Part shown: positions 1-9,170 of the stretch, piece by piece
Layout: each line of letters starts with the position of its first letter
Numbering within the stretch: position 1 is the first letter of the stretch
Assembly: GCF_013337045.2 (NCBI RefSeq)
Contig: NZ_CP118259.1
Location: 868,001 to 932,000, forward strand
Reading direction: 5' to 3'
DNA length: 64,000 bases
Origin: Agrobacterium vitis
GTDB taxonomy: Bacteria; Pseudomonadota; Alphaproteobacteria; Rhizobiales; Rhizobiaceae
Position numbers and translations under genes: made by a program
The notes under the pieces: model-generated
What the model was told of the DNA's origin: nothing
The model's input: the letters and a program-made list of their open reading frames with translations, nothing else
Database searches by the model: none

Positions 1-976
1 GGCCCGGCTCCACATGCTCATAGGTTTTCGGGTCCTTCAGCAGCGCCGAGGCATGGATACCAGCCTTGGTGGCAAAGGCCGAAGCACCGACATAGGGAGC
101 CTGATGGTTGGGGGAGCGGTTCAAAAGCTCATCGAAGGCATGCGACAGCCGGGTCAATTCCACCAGCTTTTCGAGATCGATAGCCGTCTCGAACCGGTCG
201 GCATAGGTTTTCTTCAGACAGAGCGTTGGAATGATGGTGGTCAGATCGGCATTGCCGCAGCGCTCGCCAATGCCGTTCAATGTGCCTTGAATCTGGCGCA
301 CACCGGCTTCTACGGCGGCCAGCGAATTGGCAACGGCCTGGCCGGTATCGTTATGGGCATGGATGCCCAGGGCTGCGCCGGGAACGCCTGACTCAATCAG
401 GCTGGCGATGATGGTGCGGATTTCCGGCGGCTGGGTGCCGCCATTGGTATCGCACAGCACCACCCATCGCGCACCGGCGTCATAGGCGGTTTTGGCGCAG
501 GCCACGGCATAATCGGCATTGGCCTTGTAGCCGTCAAAGAAGTGCTCGCAATCCACCAGCGCTTCCTTGCCTGCATCCACGACGGCCTTGACGCTGTCAC
601 GGATGGAGTCGAGGTTTTCCTCATTGGTGCAGCCAAGCGCCACTTTCACATGGTAATCCCAGCTTTTCGCCACCAGACAGATGGCGTCGCTTTTCGATTG
701 CAAAAGCTGGCTCAGGCCCGGATCGTTGGAGGCGGAAATCCCGGCGCGTTTGGTCATGCCAAACGCCGTGAACCGGGCGCGACTGGTGCGTTTCTTTGAG
801 AAAAATGCCGTGTCGGTCGGATTGGCACCGGGATAGCCACCCTCGACATAGTCCAGCCCGAAATCATCCAGCATGGCAGCAATGGCAATCTTGTCTTCCA
901 CGGAAAAATCGATGCCGGGTGTCTGCTGCCCATCGCGCAGCGTGGTATCGAACAGGGTGATTTTTTCGCGGCTCAT
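1..976 (-). CDS. cimA: Citramalate synthase, CimA-type DRE-TIM enzyme (5' part; runs off the window)
   Basis: The first 325 codons are present and the 3' end lies outside the window. The family condenses acetyl-CoA with an alpha-keto acid; the CimA branch uses pyruvate to make citramalate for isoleucine synthesis. Visible signatures are TLRDGQQTPG near the N-terminus (DRE-TIM metal and substrate loop), the metal-binding HAHNDTG and the following GTLNGIGERCGN. The opening MSREKITLFDTTLRDG and the YVEGGYPGANPTDTAFF stretch fit the long citramalate-synthase family better than LeuA. It starts 23 bp after the stop of the iminopeptidase gene on the same strand, so it probably belongs to the same transcript. 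LeuA-like alternatives cannot be fully excluded without the C-terminal regulatory domain. Confidence 0.85.
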   Translation of the reverse strand, partial: MSREKITLFDTTLRDGQQTPGIDFSVEDKIAIAAMLDDFGLDYVEGGYPGANPTDTAFFSKKRTSRARFTAFGMTKRAGISASNDPGLSQLLQSKSDAICLVAKSWDYHVKVALGCTNEENLDSIRDSVKAVVDAGKEALVDCEHFFDGYKANADYAVACAKTAYDAGARWVVLCDTNGGTQPPEIRTIIASLIESGVPGAALGIHAHNDTGQAVANSLAAVEAGVRQIQGTLNGIGERCGNADLTTIIPTLCLKKTYADRFETAIDLEKLVELTRLSHAFDELLNRSPNHQAPYVGASAFATKAGIHASALLKDPKTYEHVEPG

Positions 977-999
977 GAGTGCCTCCCAAAGGCAAATTC

Positions 1000-2466
<1,467 letters not shown>

Positions 2467-2470
<4 letters not shown>

Positions 2471-2934
2471 GCCTCATCCTCCACTGGCCAGACTTGCGTG
2501 TCGAAATCCGGGTGCTGCCAGGATTCGATGGAGTCGAAAAATGCTTCATATTCCGGGCTGGTATAGACCGGCTTCTCAAACAATGTGTCGATCCAAGGCA
2601 GGCGCTTGTGGTGATTGACCTGAATGGCAGGCTCAAAGGCAGCGGGATTGTCAAAGGCACCGATGGCAATCTCTACCCCGGTGGGGTGCTGATAGGTTAG
2701 CGGCGTGCCGCATTTCTCGCAAAAGCCACGCTTGACCTTGGTAGATGAGCGGAAAAGCTTTGGCTGGCCGCGTGTCCAGGTCAGATGGGCCTGATCGGCG
2801 GTAACGAAAGCGCCAAAAAAGCCACCAAATTGTTTCTGGCACATACGGCAATGACAGATGGAAGGCCGTCCCAGCTTGGCCGCCTGAAACCGCACCGCGC
2901 CACATTGGCAGCCGCCGGAAAAAATCTCGCTCAT
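2467..2934 (-). CDS. GFA/CENP-V family zinc-binding protein (second of three)
   Basis: A 155-residue paralog with the same cysteine pattern: GGCQCGAVRF, ICHCRMCQKQFGG and FCEKCGTPL. The start at 2934 is set by alignment with the paralogs and by the ATGA overlap with the upstream stop (2931-2934). The in-frame extension to 2961 would run into the upstream gene. All three paralogs end in a similar QHPD-x-D-x-x-x-WP tail, which points to local tandem duplication followed by divergence. The biochemical role is unknown. Confidence 0.85.
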
Positions 2935-3419
2935 GACTTTGCTCCGCTTTCGGTTGGCCAAGTGTCGGTATCGTGGTCGGGGTGCTGGTAGGAGACGAGG
3001 CCATCAAGGAATGGAAACTCATCAAGGTCTTCTTCTGTCGGATTGCCTGGCAATTCATGCAGGTGATCGACGAAGCCTATTTTCCCTTCTGTCCCGAACT
3101 GCTGCAACGGGGGTAGGGCGGCTGGATCGTCGAAAGCGCCTGCCGCAACCGCCATGCCATCCGGGGCCTCATAGGTCAGCGGCGTGCCGCAATCTGCGCA
3201 GAAGCCGCGCGACACCACATTGCTGGAACGGAACATCTTGCGCTCGCCCCGTGTCCACTGAAAATCGACCCCGCGCACCGAGACCAGCGGCGCATAATAG
3301 GCCCCGAACGCCTTCTGGCACATGCGGCAATGGCAGATCGATGAGTCTTTCAGCACGCCGTTGACACGAAAACGGATGGCGCCGCATTGGCAACCGCCGG
3401 TATGAACTGTTTCTGCCAT
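2931..3419 (-). CDS. GFA/CENP-V family zinc-binding protein (first of three)
   Basis: A 162-residue paralog with zinc motifs GGCQCGAIRF, ICHCRMCQKAFG and FCADCGTPL. The tail YQHPDHDTDTWPTE matches the equivalent tails of the two downstream paralogs. It begins only 3 bp after the vapC stop, so it is almost certainly co-transcribed with the toxin-antitoxin pair or reinitiated after it. A role in formaldehyde or other electrophile handling is a family-level guess. Nothing in the sequence identifies the substrate. Confidence 0.85.
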   Translation of the reverse strand: MAETVHTGGCQCGAIRFRVNGVLKDSSICHCRMCQKAFGAYYAPLVSVRGVDFQWTRGERKMFRSSNVVSRGFCADCGTPLTYEAPDGMAVAAGAFDDPAALPPLQQFGTEGKIGFVDHLHELPGNPTEEDLDEFPFLDGLVSYQHPDHDTDTWPTESGAKS

Positions 3420-3422
3420 GGC

Positions 3423-3842
3423 CTATTGTCCCTCATGTGTGGTTTCGAGCCAGTTTTCCAGTTTCAGCCCCGATACACGGGAAAATTCACGGCTATTGTT
3501 GGTGACGAGAACCATATCCAGCGACAGCGCATGGGCGGCGATGAACAGGTCGTTGGGGCCAATCATCTCGCCAGCCTTTGCCAGAGCATTGCGAATGCAG
3601 GTATAATGATGCGCGGCGTGTCCTTCGAAAGCTGCGATCTCAACATTGTTCAGAAATGTCTCAACACCCCGTCGCAATCGTTCCGACTCATGCTTTTGAA
3701 TGCCAAAGTAAAGTTCGGAGACGACGATGGCGCTGAGATGCAGGTCCGCATAGCCTGTTTGTTTCCAGCGTTCCATGGCAGGCCCATCAGGATTTCGAAC
3801 CATGTCGGAGACGATATTGGTATCCAACATAAATCCCATCAC
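3423..3842 (-). CDS. vapC: VapC-type PIN-domain toxin
   Basis: A 139-residue PIN-domain protein, the usual size of a VapC endoribonuclease. The acidic active-site positions are visible: Asp in FMLDTNIVSD near residue 7, Glu in VSELYFG, Asp in GPNDLFIAAHAL, and the late LVTNN segment. VapC toxins cleave specific RNAs, often initiator tRNA. The start overlaps the antitoxin stop by 4 bp (3839-3842), the standard coupled arrangement. The GFA gene begins 3 bp after its stop, so this module heads a metabolic gene string. Confidence 0.9.
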   Translation of the reverse strand: MMGFMLDTNIVSDMVRNPDGPAMERWKQTGYADLHLSAIVVSELYFGIQKHESERLRRGVETFLNNVEIAAFEGHAAHHYTCIRNALAKAGEMIGPNDLFIAAHALSLDMVLVTNNSREFSRVSGLKLENWLETTHEGQ

Positions 3843-4096
3843 AGGATGACATCCTTCAAAGGAGGCAGTCCTTCATCCACATCGGGAAAATCCTCCTCTA
3901 TTTTCCCCTGTTTCCTCAGAAAAGCGACCAGATTTTCCTTTTTCCGGGCATTGCCAACAGGCTCAATAATGATCCGGTCGCCTTCCTTGCGCATGATCAC
4001 TTCATCGCCCGGAAACTCGAATTCCACGGGGATGCGAACGGCGCGATTGCGACCGTTCTTGAACACCCGCACATGTCTTTCTTGCTCACCGCTCAT
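3839..4096 (-). CDS. vapB: VapB-type antitoxin (AbrB/SpoVT swapped-hairpin)
   Basis: An 85-residue antitoxin. The N-terminal half, with KNGRNRAVRIPVEFEFPG and a following EGDRIIIEP strand, is an AbrB-like DNA-binding swapped hairpin. The acidic C-terminal tail (EEDFPDVDEGLPPLKD) is the likely VapC-neutralising segment. The ATG at 4096 has a strong ribosome-binding site, GGAGG five bases upstream; the longer in-frame start at 4153 does not. VapB-VapC complexes usually repress their own promoter, which would lie in about 4097-4177. Confidence 0.88.
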   Translation of the reverse strand: MSGEQERHVRVFKNGRNRAVRIPVEFEFPGDEVIMRKEGDRIIIEPVGNARKKENLVAFLRKQGKIEEDFPDVDEGLPPLKDVIL

Positions 4097-4154
4097 ATGT
4101 GCCTCCATCACTGGCATAGGCCTTAGCATATGCCAAGCGTGTGTCCCATGCAAA

Positions 4155-4178
4155 TCAACGCTTGACCTCCCTCGTGGT
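4155..4178 (-). repeat. Footprint of the cysS 3' end (third copy)
   Basis: Read on the minus strand, this 24-bp stretch matches the last 24 bp of cysS (4881-4904) at 22 of 24 positions and is related to the end of the 61-codon tail gene (4699-4722). In one frame it still reads as a tail ending TREVKR-stop, like TTWEVKR-stop of CysRS. It starts on the first base of the VOC gene's stop codon. The match was found by eye. Confidence 0.7.
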
Positions 4179-4570
4179 CACGCATCTTCCCTCGCGTGAC
4201 AAACGGCCTCGATATTGTTGCCATCCAGATCAAACACAAAGGCCCCATAATAGTCTGGATGATAATGCGGGCGCAGGCCGGGTGGGCCGTTGTCTGTGCC
4301 ACCAGCGGCGATTGCGGCTTGATAGAACGCATCCACCTCGGCGCGGCTGTTGGCCGTAAAGGCGATATGCTGATGGTTGCCAACGGGTGGCGTGCCCTCG
4401 TGTAACCAATAGACGGGCCTTTCGCGCCCGTATCCACCCATTTTCACGCCGTTGGAATATTCCGCTGGCACCATGTAGAGCAGTGACGCGCCAAGTGGCG
4501 CAAAGGCCGCATCATAGAAAGCCTTTGCACGCTCAAAATCGGCAACCTTGACATTCATGTGATCGATCAT
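4178..4570 (-). CDS. VOC-superfamily (glyoxalase/dioxygenase-like) protein
   Basis: A 130-residue single-domain vicinal-oxygen-chelate protein. It opens with MIDHMNVKVADFERAKAFY, the typical first beta-alpha-beta-beta unit, and closes with FVFDLDGNNIEAVCH, where the Glu is a usual metal ligand. The VOC fold covers glyoxalases, extradiol dioxygenases and antibiotic-resistance proteins, so the substrate cannot be named. The ATG at 4570 has GGGAGC upstream at good spacing and is preferred to the one five codons earlier (4585). The stop codon falls at the edge of a stray copy of the cysS 3' end, so the gene may have been joined to that sequence by rearrangement. Confidence 0.8.
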   Translation of the reverse strand: MIDHMNVKVADFERAKAFYDAAFAPLGASLLYMVPAEYSNGVKMGGYGRERPVYWLHEGTPPVGNHQHIAFTANSRAEVDAFYQAAIAAGGTDNGPPGLRPHYHPDYYGAFVFDLDGNNIEAVCHAREDA

Positions 4571-4632
4571 GGATGTCGCTCCCATACGGTCTCAAAGACA
4601 TGCCAAAACCGTTTTTTGGCGTTTTGGCTTCG

Positions 4633-4682
4633 CCCCCCTCATCCGGCTGCCGCCACCTTCTCTCCGCTGGGGAGAAGAGAGC
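4633..4682. repeat. Rhizobial intergenic palindromic repeat (RIME-like)
   Basis: A G/C-rich block beginning CCCCCCTCATCCGGCTGCCG and ending in an imperfect 9-bp inverted repeat (CTTCTCTCC and GGGGAGAAG around a GCT loop). From memory, near-identical blocks recur between genes in Rhizobium and Agrobacterium and resemble the published RIME elements. Only one full copy was seen in this window. It sits just downstream of the cysS tail gene, where the hairpin could end or stabilise the transcript. Confidence 0.55.
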
Positions 4683-4698
4683 GAGAGCCGCAAGCCTT

Positions 4699-4884
4699 CT
4701 ACCGTTTGATCTCCCAGGTGGTCACGCGCTCGCCGGTGTCCTTATCCTTGCCGTCCTTGAGCTGAATGCCCTTTGCCAAAAGATCGTCGCGGATTTTGTC
4801 GGCTTCTTCTTGATCACCACTTTTGAGCATCTCTAGGCGCACATCCACAATAGTTTGAACGGCTGCTGCAAGATCATTGCTCAT
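4699..4884 (-). CDS. Stand-alone duplicate of the CysRS C-terminal tail (61 aa)
   Basis: A 61-codon gene whose last 45 or so residues parallel the end of Cys[18 protein letters not shown] lines up with [17 protein letters not shown], and [18 protein letters not shown] with [18 protein letters not shown]. Its ATG overlaps the cysS stop as ATGA (4881-4884), so translation is probably coupled. Its codon use is G/C-rich like the rest of the chromosome, unlike the cysS 3' region just upstream. It may be the original 3' end of cysS left behind after replacement, now with its own start, or a selected accessory peptide. The first seven residues (MSNDLAA) have no CysRS counterpart. Confidence 0.7.
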   Translation of the reverse strand: MSNDLAAAVQTIVDVRLEMLKSGDQEEADKIRDDLLAKGIQLKDGKDKDTGERVTTWEIKR

Positions 4885-6374
4885 CGCTTGACCTCCCACG
4901 TGGTTATGCGCTCACCTGTTTCCTTATCCTTGCCATCATTAAGTTGAATGCCGACGTCACCCAGAGATTTTCGGATTTCATCAGCTTCTTTAAAGAGTTT
5001 TTCCTTCAATAATTTTAGTCGTTTTTCTATAAGGTCGTCTAATATTGCAATTGGGATGATTTTTTCGACTGTGTCCGCATCTTCAACAGTAAAGGTAGGT
5101 GACGCATATTTTTTGAATCGGTCGCGCTTTATAGCGTTATCCAAATTATTAATATAAACGCTCGAATCTTTTATGAGCCCAAGGAATGCTAAGTTCCTCC
5201 CCATGGCTAGTCGGATTTTTTCATCTTTTTCCGCGTATCCGCTCAGCTCGTCTAAATGCATGAATAATTTATGAGTATCCAGGTCATCACTGATGTATCC
5301 GACCAATTCATCATCAGGCTCGGGAGTAATTTCTTTTGGAAGAAGAAGTGAGGTTCCTCTTTTCCATTTTTTTAGCCTACTTTCTGCCTCCTCAAGGCGA
5401 GAGACCGAGAAATCAATCGGCTGTCGATAATGCGTCATCAGCATCGCCAGACGCAGCACTTCGCCCGGCCATTTGCGGCCGCCGAAATTCTCTGTGTCTA
5501 GCAATTCGTTGATGGTGAAGAAGTTGCCATCCGATTTCGACATCTTGCGGCCTTCCACCTGCACGAAGCCATTGTGCATCCACACATTGGCCATCACGCT
5601 GGTGTCGTTGGCGCAGCAGGATTGGGCGATTTCGTTTTCGTGGTGGGGGAAGATCAGGTCCAGCCCGCCGCCGTGAATGTCGAAAACCTCGCCCAGATAA
5701 CGCTTCGACATCGCCGAGCATTCGATATGCCAGCCGGGGCGGCCTCGGCCCCAGGGGCTGTCCCAGCCGGGTTCGTTACGGCTCGACAGTTTCCACAACA
5801 CGAAATCGCCGGGATGCTTTTTATGGGCCTCGACAGCGATGCGTGCGCCTGCCTGTTGCTCATCCAGATTGCGCTTGGAAAGCTGGCCGTAAGCCGCCAT
5901 GGACCGGGTATCGAACAGCACTTCGCCTTCCGCCACATAGGCATGGCCCTTGGCGATTAGCGTCTTGATGATGTCGATCATCTGCTGGATATTGTCGGTG
6001 GCGCGTGGCTCGATGGTCGGCGGCAAGTTACCCAGTGCCGCCACATCGGCGCGGAACTGGTCCGCCGTCTTTTGTGTCACCTTGGCAATGGCATCGTTGA
6101 GCGGCAGATCGGGAAAATCCCGGAGCGCCCGCGCGTTGATCTTGTCATCGACGTCGGTGATATTGCGGGCATAGGTGACGTGGTTTTCGCCGTAAATATG
6201 CCGCAGCAGCCGGTAGAGCACGTCAAACACGATAACGGGCCGGGCATTGCCGATATGGGCAAAATCATAAACTGTTGGACCGCAGACATACATGCGCACG
6301 TTTTCGGGGTCGATCGGGGTAAAATCGACCTTGCTGCGCGTCAGTGTGTTGTAAAGCTTGAGGCCCTCGGCCAT
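4881..6374 (-). CDS. cysS: Cysteinyl-tRNA synthetase with AT-rich 3' third
   Basis: A 497-residue class I aminoacyl-tRNA synthetase charging tRNA-Cys. The catalytic core is intact: Cys31 in [13 protein letters not shown] at 40-43 (HIGH motif), zinc region with HIECSAMS and [11 protein letters not shown], and KMSKS at 277-281. It is somewhat longer than the usual 460 or so residues. Roughly 4921-5400 (residues about 325-484, the anticodon-binding part) is only about 40 percent GC by hand count and lysine- and isoleucine-rich, against nearly 60 percent in the adjoining core. This suggests the 3' third was replaced by foreign DNA. A related 61-codon tail gene follows with an ATGA overlap. Confidence 0.95.
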   Translation of the reverse strand: MAEGLKLYNTLTRSKVDFTPIDPENVRMYVCGPTVYDFAHIGNARPVIVFDVLYRLLRHIYGENHVTYARNITDVDDKINARALRDFPDLPLNDAIAKVTQKTADQFRADVAALGNLPPTIEPRATDNIQQMIDIIKTLIAKGHAYVAEGEVLFDTRSMAAYGQLSKRNLDEQQAGARIAVEAHKKHPGDFVLWKLSSRNEPGWDSPWGRGRPGWHIECSAMSKRYLGEVFDIHGGGLDLIFPHHENEIAQSCCANDTSVMANVWMHNGFVQVEGRKMSKSDGNFFTINELLDTENFGGRKWPGEVLRLAMLMTHYRQPIDFSVSRLEEAESRLKKWKRGTSLLLPKEITPEPDDELVGYISDDLDTHKLFMHLDELSGYAEKDEKIRLAMGRNLAFLGLIKDSSVYINNLDNAIKRDRFKKYASPTFTVEDADTVEKIIPIAILDDLIEKRLKLLKEKLFKEADEIRKSLGDVGIQLNDGKDKETGERITTWEVKR

Positions 6375-6719
6375 GGCAGTCTCCAGACGTAATGATAACC
6401 GGCTGGACCGGAGCGTTTGTCATCTGGGACTTTTGCAAGAGACGAAAACGGCCGGGCCAGCGAATGCGCTAGCGAATAATGATCCAGCAGAGGATGCAGG
6501 TGCTCGTTTTCATGGCTGGCTTTATGACGCGGCCCCGGTTTTTGGTCAACGGATTTTTGCGCCGTCTGGACGGTCTCTGCCGCTTTTTACGCCGTGATGA
6601 AAAATTTTTGCGTTATCCCATCGACAAGCGCAGGATGCGGCCTTGATTTCGGGCCATTCACCGGTTTGAAGAGGGTGCGCTAACTGTTGTTTCGCATGCC
6701 GCCGCTGAAGGATAAGCCC
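6375..6719. other. Divergent intergenic region between cysS and pehA
   Basis: About 345 bp with no convincing gene. It must hold the promoters of cysS (minus) and the polygalacturonase gene (plus). No clear operator or terminator was recognised. Short open frames here lack ribosome-binding sites and protein-like composition. Confidence 0.6.
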
Positions 6720-8354
6720 ATGCCCGGACCTGTTTTTGCCCGCCTGTTTCAACGGTCTGCCTTAGGTCGAATGCTCGGCGCGGTCGCCCTTTGCGCCCTG
6801 ACGCCGGTTGCAGCCTGGGCGGCGGAGCCGGCTGTTGCCACCCAATGGGGGGCAGTCACCGTGCCGGAGGCTCCCTCCAGCCTCTGCGCGACATTGACGG
6901 CTGGCCTGACGGCTAAGGACGGTTCCCTCGATCCTGCCGATGCCGATGGCAAATCCCCCCATCCAGACCAGATGCGCTTGCAGGCTGCCATCGATGGCTG
7001 TGCGGGCGGTGCCGTCAAGCTCGTCCCCGGGGCTGAGGGGCAGGATGCGTTTTTGAGCGGACCCCTGAGCTTGAAGAGCGGCGTCGTGTTGTGGATCGAC
7101 AAGGGCGTCACGCTGTTTGCCTCCCGCGATCCCAAGGATTACGACAGCGGTGCTGGCGATTGCGGTACGGCCAATAGCTCTTCCACCAAGACCTGCAAGC
7201 CGCTGATTATGGCCAAGGACACCAAAGGCAGCGGCATCGTTGGCGAGGGAAAGATCGATGGACGCGGCGGCTCGCTGCTGCTATCGGGCGACAATGCCGG
7301 TAAGCGGTCCTGGTGGGATGTGGCCTGGCAATCCAAGCAGGGATTGATCCAGCATGTGTTCCGGCTGGTGGAAATCGATGGCGGCGAGGATTTCACCCTG
7401 CACCGGATCACGCTATTGAACAGCCCGAATTTTCATGTGGTGAGCAATGGTGTGACGGGCCTGACCGCTTGGGGGATCAAGATCCTTAGCCCCAGTGCCG
7501 TCTATACCCGCCCGGATTATGCCTGCCCGCCGGAGACCACGCCAGACAAGCTGACGCCCGCCACTTGTTTCACGCCCGATACGGTCAAGAATACCGATGG
7601 TTTCGACCCGGGCCAGTCCTCGAAAGTCGTGCTTGCCTACAGCGCCATCAGCACCGGCGACGATCATGTGGCGATCAAGGCGGGCGGCGACAAACCGTCG
7701 ACGCGCATGACCTTTGCCCATAACCGGTTCTATTACGGCCACGGGATGTCTGTCGGCTCCGAGACCGATGCGGGCGTGGACGGTATCCATGTCTATGATC
7801 TGGTGATGGACGGCCATGATAGTCCCAACGGCAATGGCCTGCGGATAAAGTCGGATACATCGCGCGGCGGCAAGGTCACGAATGTGCTGTATGAAGATGT
7901 CTGCATGCGCAATGTCGCCTTTCCGCTGGTATTCGATACCCGCTACTCGGACAAAACCGGCGACCGCATCCCGGATTTTTCCGGCATCACGGTGCGAAAC
8001 CTGCGCTACACAGGCAGTACGACCGGCAGCGGTGGCCATGTGGTCCTGCGTGGCATCAGGGATGATGCGCATTATCAACCGCTTGGCCTTTTCCTGGATA
8101 CTATTCAGTTCGACGGAGCCCAGCCGCTCCTGGTCGGCTCAGCCGATCCGGCGGCAAAAGATCCGCCGCTTAATGCGCATGTCACGCTAGGGCCTGGTCC
8201 TGTCAGTTTTTCCGACCTTCTGAAGGCAGACCCAGCGCGTCGGGTGAAAACTGTCAATCTCGTGGATACCAGTGAGGAAGATCCGGTTCCGCCGCTCGAT
8301 TGCTCGTCGGCCTTCGTGCCGTTCTCGAGCTTTTTGGAGGGCGCGCCGTTTTGA
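6720..8354 (+). CDS. pehA: Secreted GH28 polygalacturonase
   Basis: A 544-residue glycoside hydrolase family 28 enzyme that cleaves alpha-1,4-galacturonan in pectin. All four GH28 signatures are present in order: NTDG at 291-294, GDD at 313-315, GHG at 340-342 and RIK at 375-377, so it should be catalytically competent. The N-terminus has a basic stretch, a hydrophobic core (GAVALCALTP) and an AWAAEP-like cleavage site, indicating export. The ATG at 6720 follows AAGGA at good spacing; a TTG at 6687 and an ATG at 6696 are possible but leave a worse signal peptide. Polygalacturonase is an established grape-root virulence trait in Agrobacterium vitis, which fits the suggested host. Confidence 0.9.
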   Translation: MPGPVFARLFQRSALGRMLGAVALCALTPVAAWAAEPAVATQWGAVTVPEAPSSLCATLTAGLTAKDGSLDPADADGKSPHPDQMRLQAAIDGCAGGAVKLVPGAEGQDAFLSGPLSLKSGVVLWIDKGVTLFASRDPKDYDSGAGDCGTANSSSTKTCKPLIMAKDTKGSGIVGEGKIDGRGGSLLLSGDNAGKRSWWDVAWQSKQGLIQHVFRLVEIDGGEDFTLHRITLLNSPNFHVVSNGVTGLTAWGIKILSPSAVYTRPDYACPPETTPDKLTPATCFTPDTVKNTDGFDPGQSSKVVLAYSAISTGDDHVAIKAGGDKPSTRMTFAHNRFYYGHGMSVGSETDAGVDGIHVYDLVMDGHDSPNGNGLRIKSDTSRGGKVTNVLYEDVCMRNVAFPLVFDTRYSDKTGDRIPDFSGITVRNLRYTGSTTGSGGHVVLRGIRDDAHYQPLGLFLDTIQFDGAQPLLVGSADPAAKDPPLNAHVTLGPGPVSFSDLLKADPARRVKTVNLVDTSEEDPVPPLDCSSAFVPFSSFLEGAPF

Positions 8355-8537
8355 ACGGATCGTGTCGTAAAAAGACATAAATGGCAAACGCTTGCCTGCA
8401 ATGGTGGCAGTTAGTAGCACGGACTGTCCGAATAACGTCATAATCTTCCGGTTAAGACGGTGGGCAGCTAGCATTTTACTTGCTCTGATGGATCGAGATT
8501 GTTAACTGCGCGAGGGGCTTAATTCAAAGGGACAAGA

Positions 8538-9101
8538 ATGCAGTTTGAAGAAACGAAGCTGTCGGGCGTTTTTCTAATCACTCCAAAGCGGTTTGGGGAT
8601 GCGCGCGGCTATTTCATGGAAACCTTCCGCGCCAGCCTGTTTGAAAGCGAAGTTGGATCTTTTACCTTCGTTCAGGACAACAAGTCGTTTTCGGCAGAGG
8701 TCGGCACAGTTCGCGGCCTGCATTTCCAGTTGAACCCGAGGGCGCAGGGCAAGCTCGTTTCTTGTGCGGCTGGCGCTTTGCTGGATGTCGCTGTCGACAT
8801 TCGCCAGGGCTCGCCGACCTACGGTCAGATGGTGAAAGCCGAACTGACCGCCGAAAACGGCTGCCAGCTTTGGGTGCCGCCAGGTTTTGCCCATGGCTTC
8901 TGCACATTGCAGCCTAATACCGTGATCAGCTACAAGGTGACGGATTATTATAGCCCGGATCATGACCGGGGCCTGTTGTGGAACGATCCGGCGCTGGCAA
9001 TCGACTGGCCGGTGACGGAAGACAACGCCATCCTGTCTGACAAGGACAAGAAGCAGCCGAAACTGAGCGAGCTTGAGACGAATTTCGTCTATCGGCCTTA
9101 A
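8538..9101 (+). CDS. rfbC: dTDP-4-dehydrorhamnose 3,5-epimerase
   Basis: A 187-residue RmlC cupin that epimerises dTDP-4-keto-6-deoxyglucose at C3 and C5, the third step of dTDP-L-rhamnose synthesis. Visible markers are DARGYFMETF near residue 21, VRGLHFQ with catalytic His62, and the QLWVPPGFAHGF cupin strand. Length matches the family (about 185). It is the first gene of rfbC-rfbB-rfbD-rfbA, and the 183 bp before it should contain the operon promoter. The start has AAAGGGA upstream. Confidence 0.95.
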   Translation: MQFEETKLSGVFLITPKRFGDARGYFMETFRASLFESEVGSFTFVQDNKSFSAEVGTVRGLHFQLNPRAQGKLVSCAAGALLDVAVDIRQGSPTYGQMVKAELTAENGCQLWVPPGFAHGFCTLQPNTVISYKVTDYYSPDHDRGLLWNDPALAIDWPVTEDNAILSDKDKKQPKLSELETNFVYRP

Positions 9102-9170
9102 GCGCCTCTGCTTTTTGCCAATCTGCTTCATGCAAGTCAGCTCTATGAACGCTAGGGGATATCGAAAATC

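Noticed and set aside
14..799. Plus-strand frames at the left edge
   Set aside because: They are antisense to the citramalate synthase gene, which runs off the window and carries family motifs.
4123..4437. A 104-codon minus-strand frame overlapping the VOC gene
   Set aside because: It is a shifted frame of the VOC gene and the cysS-end footprint, with no conserved features.
4155..4904. Interpretation of the cysS-end repeats as att sites of an intact integrative element
   Set aside because: No integrase, recombinase or tRNA target is present between or beside the repeats, so only past rearrangement is claimed.
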